NCBI GenBank assembly: GCA_964035545.1
Contig: CAXIUT010000103.1
Location: forward strand, 374,001-434,000
Length of the DNA: 60,000 bases
Direction of reading: 5' to 3'
Source of the DNA: Bugula neritina
Lineage: Eukaryota > Bryozoa > Gymnolaemata > Cheilostomatida > Bugulidae
The notes beneath the pieces were generated by a model. The model was not told where the DNA came from, made no database searches, and saw only the letters and a list, made by a program, of their open reading frames with translations. Every line of letters begins with the position of its first letter. The first letter of the stretch is position 1. Positions 37,358-49,455 of this stretch are shown here, piece after piece. A program made the translations under genes and the position numbers.

Positions 37358-38707
37358 TTGCATAAAAAAACTTATCAAGTATCTAAACACATGCAAGTGA
37401 TGAGTTTGGAGATATTATTTAAAACTACAAAAGTTTCCATGCCGCTTGTAAATCAAAAGTGGACAATTGCTGCAAACACCTCTTTTCATGGAATGACTCA
37501 TTTATTTCTCATATGTTTGCAAAGGCATCTAAAATTAGTTTTTGCTCTAGCAAAATATAACACTGTGAAATGGCGCTGCAGATGAGCTTTCTCTTTGAAT
37601 ATGAAAACTGATGATTGAAGAGCAATATAGTCTACTTACAAAATGGGTTTTAGCAGTGACTCATCTCCACTGCCTGTAAACTATAAAGCTTCAAATCGTA
37701 TACTGTAGGCCCATGGGCCAACTCTAGAACAATAACACAATTCACATGAGTCAGGATTGCTGGTTGTTAGAGGGGACAGGGGGGGGGGCAGGAGAGGGGA
37801 TGGGAAAATAAAACATCTAAATTCAATAGTAAAAGCGGGTGTACAATGCAAAGGTCTTCCAGCATCACTGGTATTTCCATAATAACTGCAAGGCGCAAAC
37901 TTTTGCTGATGGACAATCAGACAGAAAAACTCTTGCAAATAACAAAACTAATATTAGCCTGTGTCTGCTTCGTATAAACACCAAGAACAAAATTTTAGGA
38001 AAGATAACTCCCAACACACCTATCTTGCAACTGGTGCTGGTGCAAAGAAATTGAAGGGTTATGTTTCATAGTCATATATTCAGCTAGTACTTCTAACTGC
38101 AAAGGAGTAACATTGCAGAAAAAGGTGAAGATGTGAAGCACTGTAGATTTATGGTAAGTTATAATATGCATTTGATATTACTTATCTGTCCAGAAAACAA
38201 TAATATTATATTATATTTTATTCTACTCAGTAGTACCAACAATGAATATTTTATCATTGTTTATGGCAATCGTGAATCTCAACAATGAATAATAATAATG
38301 TGCATTGTCAATTTTCACAAAATAGCAGTCTTCAGTCAGCCCTCTCTAGTTCAAGATGGGCATCACTATACACACAAGAGTTAAGAACTTTAATGAGTCC
38401 TGTCAGCTAACCAGCTCATGAAGTCTACACAGTTTGGTTGCAGACGTTTGCATTTGACATTAGGACTAAAGTGTTGACTACATGGAGATTTCAACTTCAA
38501 TTGTTAATCAACTTGTTTTGGATCTACTTGTTACATCTGGCTTACTCTCTCTGGTAGGTTTATTTCATTAACTTTCTATACTGATTTTCTTAACTTTCTG
38601 AAGAGTTTGTTGTGATGCGAAATATATTACCAAATATCTCATGGCAACGTGCCAATACAGTTAACACAGTAATTAAGCACTGGTGTCTTTGAAGCAGGCA
38701 TCAAGTT
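37358..38707 (+). repeat. Satellite monomer m26 (C/D hybrid, 1350 bp)
   Basis: T head as in class C, then TTAGTTTTTGC, CTCTTTGAATATG, G-run of 10 and D tail as in m17. The switch lies between about 37371 and 37540. Private CTACTTACA at 37637. Confidence 0.94.
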
Positions 38708-38843
38708 TTGCATAAAAAAATTTATCAAGTATCTAAACACATGCAAGTGATGAGTTTGGAGATATTATTTAAAACTACAAAAGTTTCCATGCTGCGTGTA
38801 AATCAAAAGTGGACAAGTGCTGCAAACACCTCTTTTCATAGAA

Positions 38844-38850
38844 TGACTCA
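38844..38850. promoter_or_regulatory. TGACTCA motif 1 of reference monomer m27
   Basis: Matches the AP-1/bZIP palindrome TGA(C/G)TCA. Present at this place in most monomers; lost in m1 and m3 (AAAGACTCA) and m32. Confidence 0.3.
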
Positions 38851-39006
38851 TTTATTTCTCATATGTTTGCAAAGGCATCTAAAATTAGTTATTGCTCTAG
38901 CAAAATATAACACTGTGAAATGGCGCTGCAGATGAGTTTTCTCTTTTAATATGAAAACTGATGATTGAAGAGCAATATAGTCTACTAATAAATTGGGTTT
39001 CAGCAG

Positions 39007-39013
39007 TGACTCA
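39007..39013. promoter_or_regulatory. TGACTCA motif 2 of reference monomer m27
   Basis: Second bZIP-type heptamer, 163 bp after the first and 25 bp before a TATAAA motif. Found in every monomer inspected. Confidence 0.3.
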
Positions 39014-39031
39014 TCTCCACTGCCTGTAAAC

Positions 39032-39038
39032 TATAAAT
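39032..39038 (+). promoter_or_regulatory. TATA-like motif of reference monomer m27
   Basis: TATAAAT here, TATAAAG in classes A, A2 and D and in most left-array monomers. It lies between two bZIP-type heptamers. A promoter role is only inferred. Confidence 0.25.
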
Positions 39039-39096
39039 CTTCAAATCGTATACTGTAGGCCCATGGTCCAACTCTAAAACAATAACACATTTCACA

Positions 39097-39103
39097 TGAG
39101 TCA
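39097..39103. promoter_or_regulatory. TGAGTCA motif 3 of reference monomer m27
   Basis: Third bZIP-type heptamer in the same 260-bp stretch, in the context ACATGAGTCAGGAT, conserved in every monomer. Confidence 0.3.
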
Positions 39104-39122
39104 GGATTACTGGTTGTTAGAA

Positions 39123-39150
39123 GGGACAGGGGGGCAGGAGAGGGGAGGGG
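39123..39150 (+). other. G-quadruplex-type G-run cluster (reference m27)
   Basis: Four G-runs of 3, 6, 4 and 4 separated by loops of 3 (ACA), 7 (CAGGAGA) and 1 base, satisfying the usual G3+N1-7 rule. The same site occurs in every monomer with a central run of 4-14 G; m15 fails the rule because its second loop grows to 9. Confidence 0.6.
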
Positions 39151-39577
39151 AAAATAAAACATCTAAATTTAATAGTAAAGGCGGGTGTACAATGCAAAGG
39201 TCTTCCAGCATCACTGATATTTCCATAATAACTGCAAGGCGCAAGCTCCTGCTGATGGACAATATGACAGAAAAACTCTTTCAAATAAGTAAACTAATAT
39301 TAGCCTGTGTCTGCTTCGTATAAACGCCAAGAACAAACTTTTAGGAAAGATAACTCCCACCACACCTATCTTGCAACCGGTGCTAGTGCAATGAAATTGA
39401 AGGGCTATGTTTCATAGTCCTATATTCAGCTAGTACTTCTAACTAGAAAGAAATAACATTGCCGGAAAAGTTGAAGAGGTGAAGCACTGTAGAGTTATGG
39501 CAAGTTAGATTCTCTATATGATATTATTTATCTGTCAAGAAAATATTATATTATATTTTATTCTACTCACTAGTACC

Positions 39578-39601
39578 AACAATGAATATTTTATCATTGT
39601 T
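39578..39601 (+). other. Conserved 8-bp stem-loop (reference m27)
   Basis: AACAATGA and TCATTGTT form a perfect 8-bp stem around the 8-base loop ATATTTTA. It is present in all monomers and lies at the end of the variable tail cassette; a second CAACAATGAAT follows about 35 bp later. Confidence 0.6.
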
Positions 39602-40047
39602 TATGGCAGTCGTGAATCTCAACAATGAATAATAATAATATGCATTGTCAATTTTCACAAAGTAGCAGTCTTCAGTCAGCCCTCTCTAGTTCAAGATGGG
39701 CATCACTATACACACAAGAGTTAAGAACTTTAATGAGTCCTGTCAGGTAACCAGCTCATGAAGTCTACACAGTTTGGTTGCAGACGTTTGCATTTGACAT
39801 TAGGATTAAAGTGTTCACTACATGGAGACTTCAACTTCAATTGTTAATCAACTTGTTTTGGATCTACTTGTCACATCTGGCTTACGCTCTCTGGTAGGTT
39901 TATTTCATTAACTTTCTAGACTGATTTTCTTAACTTTCTGAAGAGTTTGTTGTGATGCGAAATATATTGCCAAATATCTCATGGCAACGTGCCAATACAG
40001 TTAACACAGTAATTAAGCACTGGTGTCTTTGAAGCAGGCATCAAGTT

Positions 40048-41394
40048 ATGCATAAAAATGTTCATCAAGTATCTAAACACATGCAAGTGATGAGTTTGGA
40101 GATATTATTTAAAACTACAAAAGTTTCCATGCCGCGTGTAAATCAAAAGTGGACAAGTGCTGCAAACACCTCTTTTCATAGAATGACTCATTTATTTCTC
40201 ATATGTTTGCAAAGGCATCTAAAATTAGTTATTGCTCTAGCAAAATATAACACTGTGAAATGGCGCTGCAGATGAGCTTTCTCTTTTAATATGAAAACTG
40301 ATGATTGAAGAGCAATATAGTCTACTAATAAAATGGGTTTTAGCAGTGACTCATCTCCACTGCCTGTAAACTATAAAGCTTCAAATCGTATACTGTAGGC
40401 CCATGGGCCAACTCTAGCACAATAACACAATTCACATGAGTCAGGATTGCTGGTTGTTAGAGGGGACAGGGGGGGCAGGAGAGGGGATGGGAAAATAAAA
40501 CATCTAAATTCAATAGTAAAAGCCGGTGTACAATGCAAAGGTCTTCCAGCATCACTGGTATTTCCATAATAACTGCAAGGCGCAAACTTTTGCTGATGGA
40601 CAATCAGACAGAAAAACTCTTGCAAATAACAAAACTAATATTAGCCTGTGTCTGCTTCGTATAAACACCAAGAACAAAATTTTAGGAAAGATAACTCCCA
40701 ACACACCTATCTTGCAACTGGTGCTGGTGCAAAGAAATTGAAGGGTTATGTTTCATAGTCATATATTCAGCTAGTACTTCTAACTGCAAAGGAGTAACAT
40801 TGCAGAAAAAGGTGAAGATGTGAAGCACTGTAGATTTATGGTAAGTTATAATATGCATTTGATATTACTTATCTGTCCAGAAAACAATAATATTATATTA
40901 TATTTTATTCTACTCAGTAGTACCAACAATGAATATTTTATCATTGTTTATGGCAATCGTGAATCTCAACAATGAATAATAATAATGTGCATTGTCAATT
41001 TTCACAAAATAGCAGTCTTCAGTCAGCCCTCTCTAGTTCAAGATGGGCATCACTATACACACAAGAGTTAAGAACTTTAATGAGTCCTGTCAGCTAACCA
41101 GCTCATGAAGTCTACACAGTTTGGTTGCAGACGTTTGCATTTGACATTAGGACTAAAGTGTTGACTACATGGAGATTTCAACTTCAATTGTTAATCAACT
41201 TGTTTTGGATCTACTTGTTACATCTGGCTTACTCTCTCTGGTAGGTTTATTTCATTAACTTTCTATACTGATTTTCTTAACTTTCTGAAGAGTTTGTTGT
41301 GATGCGAAATATATTACCAAATATCTCATGGCAACGTGCCAATACAGTTAACACAGTAATTAAGCACTGGTGTCTTTGAAGCAGGCATCAAGTT
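40048..41394 (+). repeat. Satellite monomer m28 (A type, 1347 bp)
   Basis: Class A. Carries an intact 12-bp palindrome at 40398-40409. Confidence 0.95.
40398..40409. repeat. 12-bp perfect palindrome (in m28)
   Basis: GGCCCATGGGCC, containing an NcoI-type CCATGG core. Intact in most monomers, broken in classes B and C (CATGGTCC), in m5 and m7 (GGCTCATGGG) and in m11 (GGGCTAAC). Confidence 0.6.
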
Positions 41395-42734
41395 TTGCAT
41401 AAAAAAATTTATCAAGTATCTAAACACATGCAAGTGATGAGTTTGGAGATATTATTTAAAACTACAAAAGTTTCCATGCTGCGTGTAAATCAAAAGTGGA
41501 CAAGTGCTGCAAACACCTCTTTTCATAGAATGACTCATTTATTTCTCATATGTTTGCAAAGGCATCTAAAATTAGTTATTGCTCTAGCAAAATATAACAC
41601 TGTGAAATGGCGCTGCAGATGAGTTTTCTCTTTTAATATGAAAACTGATGATTGAAGAGCAATATAGTCTACTAATAAATTGGGTTTCAGCAGTGACTCA
41701 TCTCCACTGCCTGTAAACTATAAATCTTCAAATCGTATACTGTAGGCCCATGGTCCAACTCTAAAACAATAACACATTTCACATGAGTCAGGATTACTGG
41801 TTGTTAGAAGGGACAGGGGGGCAGGAGAGGGGAGGGGAAAATAAAACATCTAAATTTAATAGTAAAGGCGGGTGTACAATGCAAAGGTCTTCCAGCATCA
41901 CTGATATTTCCATAATAACTGCAAGGCGCAAGCTCCTGCTGATGGACAATATGACAGAAAAACTCTTTCAAATAAGTAAACTAATATTAGCCTGTGTCTG
42001 CTTCGTATAAACGCCAAGAACAAACTTTTAGGAAAGATAACTCCCACCACACCTATCTTGCAACCGGTGCTAGTGCAATGAAATTGAAGGGCTATGTTTC
42101 ATAGTCCTATATTCAGCTAGTACTTCTAACTAGAAAGAAATAACATTGCCGGAAAAGTTGAAGAGGTGAAGCACTGTAGAGTTATGGCAAGTTAGATTCT
42201 CTATATGATATTATTTATCTGTCAAGAAAATATTATATTATATTTTATTCTACTCACTAGTACCAACAATGAATATTTTATCATTGTTTATGGCAGTCGT
42301 GAATCTCAACAATGAATAATAATAATATGCATTGTCAATTTTCACAAAGTAGCAGTCTTCAGTCAGCCCTCTCTAGTTCAAGATGGGCATCACTATACAC
42401 ACAAGAGTTAAGAACTTTAATGAGTCCTGTCAGGTAACCAGCTCATGAAGTCTACACAGTTTGGTTGCAGACGTTTGCATTTGACATTAGGATTAAAGTG
42501 TTCACTACATGGAGACTTCAACTTCAATTGTTAATCAACTTGTTTTGGATCTACTTGTCACATCTGGCTTACGCTCTCTGGTAGGTTTATTTCATTAACT
42601 TTCTAGACTGATTTTCTTAACTTTCTGAAGAGTTTGTTGTGATGCGAAATATATTGCCAAATATCTCATGGCAACGTGCCAATACAGTTAACACAGTAAT
42701 TAAGCACTGGTGTCTTTGAAGCAGGCATCAAGTT
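41395..42734 (+). repeat. Satellite monomer m29 (B type, 1340 bp)
   Basis: Class B, no private change noticed. Confidence 0.95.
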
Positions 42735-44078
42735 ATGCATAAAAATGTTCATCAAGTATCTAAACACATGCAAGTGATGAGTTTGGAGATATTATTTAAA
42801 ACTACAAAAGTTTCCATGCCGCGTGTAAATCAAAAGTGGACAAGTGCTGCAAACACCTCTTTTCATAGAATGACTCATTTATTTCTCATATGTTTGCAAA
42901 GGCATCTAAAATTAGTTATTGCTCTAGCAAAATATAACACTGTGAAATGGCGCTGCAGATGAGCTTTCTCTTTTAATATGAAAACTGATGATTGAAGAGC
43001 AATATAGTCTACTAATAAAATGGGTTTTAGCAGTGACTCATCTCCACTGCCTGTAAACTATAAAGCTTCAAATCGTATACTGTAGGCCCATGGGCCAACT
43101 CTAGCACAATAACACAATTCACATGAGTCAGGATTGCTGGTTGTTAGAGGGGACAGGGGGGGCAGGAGAGGGGATGGGAAAATAAAACATCTAAATTCAA
43201 TAGTAAAAGCCGGTGTACAATGCAAAGGTCTTCCAGCATCACTGGTATTTCCATAATAACTGCAAGGCCAAACTTTTGCTGATGGACAATCAGACAGAAA
43301 AACTCTTGCAAATAACAAAACTAATATTAGCCTGTGTCTGCTTCTTATAAACACAAAGAACAAAATTTTGGGAAAGATAACTCCCAACACACCTATCTTG
43401 CAACTGGTGCTGGTGCAATGAAATTGAAGGGTTATGTTTCATAGTCATATTTTCAACTAGTACTTCTAACTGCAAAGAAATAACATTGCAGAAAAAAGTG
43501 AAGATGTGAAGCACTGTAGATTTATGGTAAGTTATAATATGCATTTGATATTATTTATTTGTCCAGAAAATAATATTATATTATATTTTATTCTACTCAG
43601 TAGTACCAACAATGAATATTTTATCATTGTTTATGGCAGTCGTGAATCTCAACAATGAATAATAATAATATGCATTGTCAATTTTCACAAAGTAGCAGTC
43701 TTCAGTCAGCCCTCTCTAGTTCAAGATGGGCATCACTATACACACAAGAGTTAAGAACTTTAATGAGTCCTGTCAGCTAACCAGCTCATGAAGTCTACAC
43801 AGTTTGATTGCAGGCGTTTGCATTTGACATTAGGACTAAAGTGTTGACTACATGGAGATTTCAACTTCAATTGTTAATCAACTAATTGTTTTGGATCTAC
43901 TTGTTACATCTGGCTTACTCTTTCTGGTAGGTTTATTTCATTAACTTTCTAGACTGATTTTCTTAACTTTCTGAAGAGTTTGTTGTGATGCGAAATATTA
44001 CCAAATATCTCATGGCAACATGCCAATACAGTTAACACAGTAATTAAGCACTGGTGTCTTTGAAGCAGGCATCAAGTT
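42735..44078 (+). repeat. Satellite monomer m30 (A2 type, 1344 bp)
   Basis: Class A2, no private change noticed. Confidence 0.95.
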
Positions 44079-45418
44079 TTGCATAAAAAAACTTATCAAG
44101 TATCTAAACACATGCAAGTGATGAGTTTGGAGATATTATTTAAAACTACAAAAGTTTCCATGCCGCTTGTAAATCAAAAGTGGACAATTGCTGCAAACAC
44201 CTCTTTTCATGGAATGACTCATTTATTTCTCATATGTTTGCAAAGGCATCTAAAATTAGTTATTGCTCTAGCAAAATATAACACTGTGAAATGGCGCTGC
44301 AGATGAGCTTTCTCTTTTAATATGAAAACTGATGATTGAAGAGCAATATAGCCTACTATTAAAATGGGTTTCAGCAGTGACTCATCTCCACTGCCTGTAA
44401 ACTATAAATCTTCAAATCGTATACTGTAGGCCCATGGTCCAACTCTAAAACAATAACACATTTCACATGAGTCAGGATTACTGGTTGTTAGAAGGGACAG
44501 GGGGGCAGGAGAGGGGAGGGGAAAATAAAACATCTAAATTTAATAGTAAAGGCGGGTGTACAATGCAAAGGTCTTCCAGCATCACTGATATTTCCATAAT
44601 AACTGCAAGGCGCAAGCTCCTGCTGATGGACAATATGACAGAAAAACTCTTTCAAATAAGTAAACTAATATTAGCCTGTGTCTGCTTCGTATAAACGCCA
44701 AGAACAAACTTTTAGGAAAGATAACTCCCACCACACCTATCTTGCAACCGGTGCTAGTGCAATGAAATTGAAGGGCTATGTTTCATAGTCCTATATTCAG
44801 CTAGTACTTCTAACTAGAAAGAAATAACATTGCCGGAAAAGTTGAAGAGGTGCAGCACTGTAGAGTTATGGCAAGTTAGATTCTCTATATGATATTATTT
44901 ATCTGTCAAGAAAATATTATATTATATTTTATTCTACTCACTAGTACCAACAATGAATATTTTATCATTGTTTATGGCAGTCGTGAATCTCAACAATGAA
45001 TAATAATAATATGCATTGTCAATTTTCACAAAGTAGCAGTCTTCAGTCAGCCCTCTCTAGTTCAAGATGGGCATCACTATACACACAAGAGTTAAGAACT
45101 TTAATGAGTCCTGTCAGGTAACCAGCTCATGAAGTCTACACAGTTTGGTTGCAGACGTTTGCATTTGACATTAGGATTAAAGTGTTCACTACATGGAGAC
45201 TTCAACTTCAATTGTTAATCAACTTGTTTTGGATCTACTTGTCACATCTGGCTTACGCTCTCTGGTAGGTTTATTTCATTAACTTTCTAGACTGATTTTC
45301 TTAACTTTCTGAAGAGTTTGTTGTGATGCGAAATATATTGCCAAATATCTCATGGCAACGTGCCAATACAGTTAACACAGTAATTAAGCACTGGTGTCTT
45401 TGAAGCAGGCATCAAGTT
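44079..45418 (+). repeat. Satellite monomer m31 (C type, 1340 bp)
   Basis: Class C with one private change, GTGCAGCACTG at 44853 where all others read GTGAAGCACTG. Confidence 0.95.
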
Positions 45419-46765
45419 ATGCATAAAAATGTTCATCAAGTATCTAAACACATGCAAGTGATGAGTTTGGAGATATTATTTAAAACTACAAAAGTTTCCA
45501 TGCCGCGTGTAAATCAAAAGTGGACAAGTGCTGCAAACACCTCTTTTCATAGAAAGACTCATTTATTTCTCATATGTTTGCAAAGGCATCTAAAATTAGT
45601 TATTGCTCTAGCAAAATATAACACTGTGAAATGGCGCTGCAGATGAGCTTTCTCTTTTAATATGAAAACTGATGATTGAAGAGCAATATAGTCTACTAAT
45701 AAAATGGGTTTTAGCAGTGACTCATCTCCACTGCCTGTAAACTATAAAGCTTCAAATCGTATACTGTAGGCCCATGGGCCAACTCTAGCACAATAACACA
45801 ATTCACATGAGTCAGGATTGCTGGTTGTTAGAGGGGACAGGGGGGGCAGGAGAGGGGATGGGAAAATAAAACATCTAAATTCAATAGTAAAAGCCGGTGT
45901 ACAATGCAAAGGTCTTCCAGCATCACTGGTATTTCCATAATAACTGCAAGGCGCAAACTTTTGCTGATGGACAATCAGACAGAAAAACTCTTGCAAATAA
46001 CAAAACTAATATTAGCCTGTGTCTGCTTCGTATAAACACCAAGAACAAAATTTTAGGAAAGATAACTCCCAACACACCTATCTTGCAACTGGTGCTGGTG
46101 CAAAGAAATTGAAGGGTTATGTTTCATAGTCATATATTCAGCTAGTACTTCTAACTGCAAAGGAGTAACATTGCAGAAAAAGGTGAAGATGTGAAGCACT
46201 GTAGATTTATGGTAAGTTATAATATGCATTTGATATTACTTATCTGTCCAGAAAACAATAATATTATATTATATTTTATTCTACTCAGTAGTACCAACAA
46301 TGAATATTTTATCATTGTTTATGGCAATCGTGAATCTCAACAATGAATAATAATAATGTGCATTGTCAATTTTCACAAAATAGCAGTCTTCAGTCAGCCC
46401 TCTCTAGTTCAAGATGGGCATCACTATACACACAAGAGTTAAGAACTTTAATGAGTCCTGTCAGCTAACCAGCTCATGAAGTCTACACAGTTTGGTTGCA
46501 GACGTTTGCATTTGACATTAGGACTAAAGTGTTGACTACATGGAGATTTCAACTTCAATTGTTAATCAACTTGTTTTGGATCTACTTGTTACATCTGGCT
46601 TACTCTCTCTGGTAGGTTTATTTCATTAACTTTCTATACTGATTTTCTTAACTTTCTGAAGAGTTTGTTGTGATGCGAAATATATTACCAAATATCTCAT
46701 GGCAACGTGCCAATACAGTTAACACAGTAATTAAGCACTGGTGTCTTTGAAGCAGGCATCAAGTT
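45419..46765 (+). repeat. Satellite monomer m32 (A type, 1347 bp)
   Basis: Class A with private A at 45555 (AGAAAGACTC), which removes one TGACTCA motif. Confidence 0.95.
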
Positions 46766-48115
46766 TTGCATAAAAAAATTTATCAAGTATCTAAACACAT
46801 GCAAGTGATGAGTTTGGAGATATTATTTAAAACTACAAAAGTTTCCATGCTGCGTGTAAATCAAAAGTGGACAAGTGCTGCAAACACCTCTTTTCATAGA
46901 ATGACTCATTTATTTCTCATATGTTTGCAAAGGCATCTAAAATTAGTTTTTGCTCTAGCAAAATATAACACTGTGAAATGGCGCTGCAGATGAGCTTTCT
47001 CTTTGAATATGAAAACTGATGATTGAAGAGCAATATAGTCTACTAACAAAATGGGTTTTAGCAGTGACTCATCTCCACTGCCTGTAAACTATAAAGCTTC
47101 AAATCGTATACTGTAGGCCCATGGGCCAACTCTAGAACAATAACACAATTCACATGAGTCAGGATTGCTGGTTGTTAGAGGGGACAGGGGGGGGGGCAGG
47201 AGAGGGGATGGGAAAATAAAACATCTAAATTCAATAGTAAAAGCGGGTGTACAATGCAAAGGTCTTCCAGCATCACTGGTATTTCCATAATAACTGCAAG
47301 GCGCAAACTTTTGCTGATGGACAATCAGACAGAAAAACTCTTGCAAATAACAAAACTAATATTAGCCTGTGTCTGCTTCGTATAAACACCAAGAACAAAA
47401 TTTTAGGAAAGATAACTCCCAACACACCTATCTTGCAACTGGTGCTGGTGCAAAGAAATTGAAGGGTTATGTTTCATAGTCATATATTCAGCTAGTACTT
47501 CTAACTGCAAAGGAGTAACATTGCAGAAAAAGGTGAAGATGTGAAGCACTGTAGATTTATGGTAAGTTATAATATGCATTTGATATTACTTATCTGTCCA
47601 GAAAACAATAATATTATATTATATTTTATTCTACTCAGTAGTACCAACAATGAATATTTTATCATTGTTTATGGCAATCGTGAATCTCAACAATGAATAA
47701 TAATAATGTGCATTGTCAATTTTCACAAAATAGCAGTCTTCAGTCAGCCCTCTCTAGTTCAAGATGGGCATCACTATACACACAAGAGTTAAGAACTTTA
47801 ATGAGTCCTGTCAGCTAACCAGCTCATGAAGTCTACACAGTTTGGTTGCAGACGTTTGCATTTGACATTAGGACTAAAGTGTTGACTACATGGAGATTTC
47901 AACTTCAATTGTTAATCAACTTGTTTTGGATCTACTTGTTACATCTGGCTTACTCTCTCTGGTAGGTTTATTTCATTAACTTTCTATACTGATTTTCTTA
48001 ACTTTCTGAAGAGTTTGTTGTGATGCGAAATATATTACCAAATATCTCATGGCAACGTGCCAATACAGTTAACACAGTAATTAAGCACTGGTGTCTTTGA
48101 AGCAGGCATCAAGTT
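46766..48115 (+). repeat. Satellite monomer m33 (B/D hybrid, 1350 bp)
   Basis: B head through TTTTCATAGAATGACTC, then TTAGTTTTTGC and CTCTTTGAATATG of the D body. The switch is confined to about 46901-46944 and marks the junction between HOR copies 2 and 3. Confidence 0.95.
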
Positions 48116-49455
48116 TTGCATAAAAAAATTTATCAAGTATCTAAACACATGCAAGTGATGAGTTTGGAGATATTATTTAAAACTACAAAAGTTTCCATGC
48201 TGCGTGTAAATCAAAAGTGGACAAGTGCTGCAAACACCTCTTTTCATAGAATGACTCATTTATTTCTCATATGTTTGCAAAGGCATCTAAAATTAGTTAT
48301 TGCTCTAGCAAAATATAACACTGTGAAATGGCGCTGCAGATGAGTTTTCTCTTTTAATATGAAAACTGATGATTGAAGAGCAATATAGTCTACTAATAAA
48401 TTGGGTTTCAGCAGTGACTCATCTCCACTGCCTGTAAACTATAAATCTTCAAATCGTATACTGTAGGCCCATGGTCCAACTCTAAAACAATAACACATTT
48501 CACATGAGTCAGGATTACTGGTTGTTAGAAGGGACAGGGGGGCAGGAGAGGGGAGGGGAAAATAAAACATCTAAATTTAATAGTAAAGGCGGGTGTACAA
48601 TGCAAAGGTCTTCCAGCATCACTGATATTTCCATAATAACTGCAAGGCGCAAGCTCCTGCTGATGGACAATATGACAGAAAAACTCTTTCAAATAAGTAA
48701 ACTAATATTAGCCTGTGTCTGCTTCGTATAAACGCCAAGAACAAACTTTTAGGAAAGATAACTCCCACCACACCTATCTTGCAACCGGTGCTAGTGCAAT
48801 GAAATTGAAGGGCTATGTTTCATAGTCCTATATTCAGCTAGTACTTCTAACTAGAAAGAAATAACATTGCCGGAAAAGTTGAAGAGGTGAAGCACTGTAG
48901 AGTTATGGCAAGTTAGATTCTCTATATGATATTATTTATCTGTCAAGAAAATATTATATTATATTTTATTCTACTCACTAGTACCAACAATGAATATTTT
49001 ATCATTGTTTATGGCAGTCGTGAATCTCAACAATGAATAATAATAATATGCATTGTCAATTTTCACAAAGTAGCAGTCTTCAGTCAGCCCTCTCTAGTTC
49101 AAGATGGGCATCACTATACACACAAGAGTTAAGAACTTTAATGAGTCCTGTCAGGTAACCAGCTCATGAAGTCTACACAGTTTGGTTGCAGACGTTTGCA
49201 TTTGACATTAGGATTAAAGTGTTCACTACATGGAGACTTCAACTTCAATTGTTAATCAACTTGTTTTGGATCTACTTGTCACATCTGGCTTACGCTCTCT
49301 GGTAGGTTTATTTCATTAACTTTCTAGACTGATTTTCTTAACTTTCTGAAGAGTTTGTTGTGATGCGAAATATATTGCCAAATATCTCATGGCAACGTGC
49401 CAATACAGTTAACACAGTAATTAAGCACTGGTGTCTTTGAAGCAGGCATCAAGTT
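48116..49455 (+). repeat. Satellite monomer m34 (B type, 1340 bp)
   Basis: Class B; counterpart of m18 and m27. Confidence 0.95.

Larger units (their letters stand above)
38708..40047 (+). repeat. Satellite monomer m27 (B type, 1340 bp)
   Basis: Class B. Used here as the reference monomer for the motif positions listed separately (bZIP-type sites, TATA-like motif, G-run cluster, hairpin). Confidence 0.95.
37358..46765 (+). repeat. Higher-order repeat copy 2 (7-mer, 9408 bp)
   Basis: Monomers m26-m32 in the order D'-B-A-B-A2-C-A, the same seven lengths as the other two copies. Private substitutions that separate this copy from the others are T at 37637 (A elsewhere), C at 44853 (A elsewhere) and A at 45555 (T elsewhere). 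Its first monomer carries a T head, inherited from a C monomer. Confidence 0.93.
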
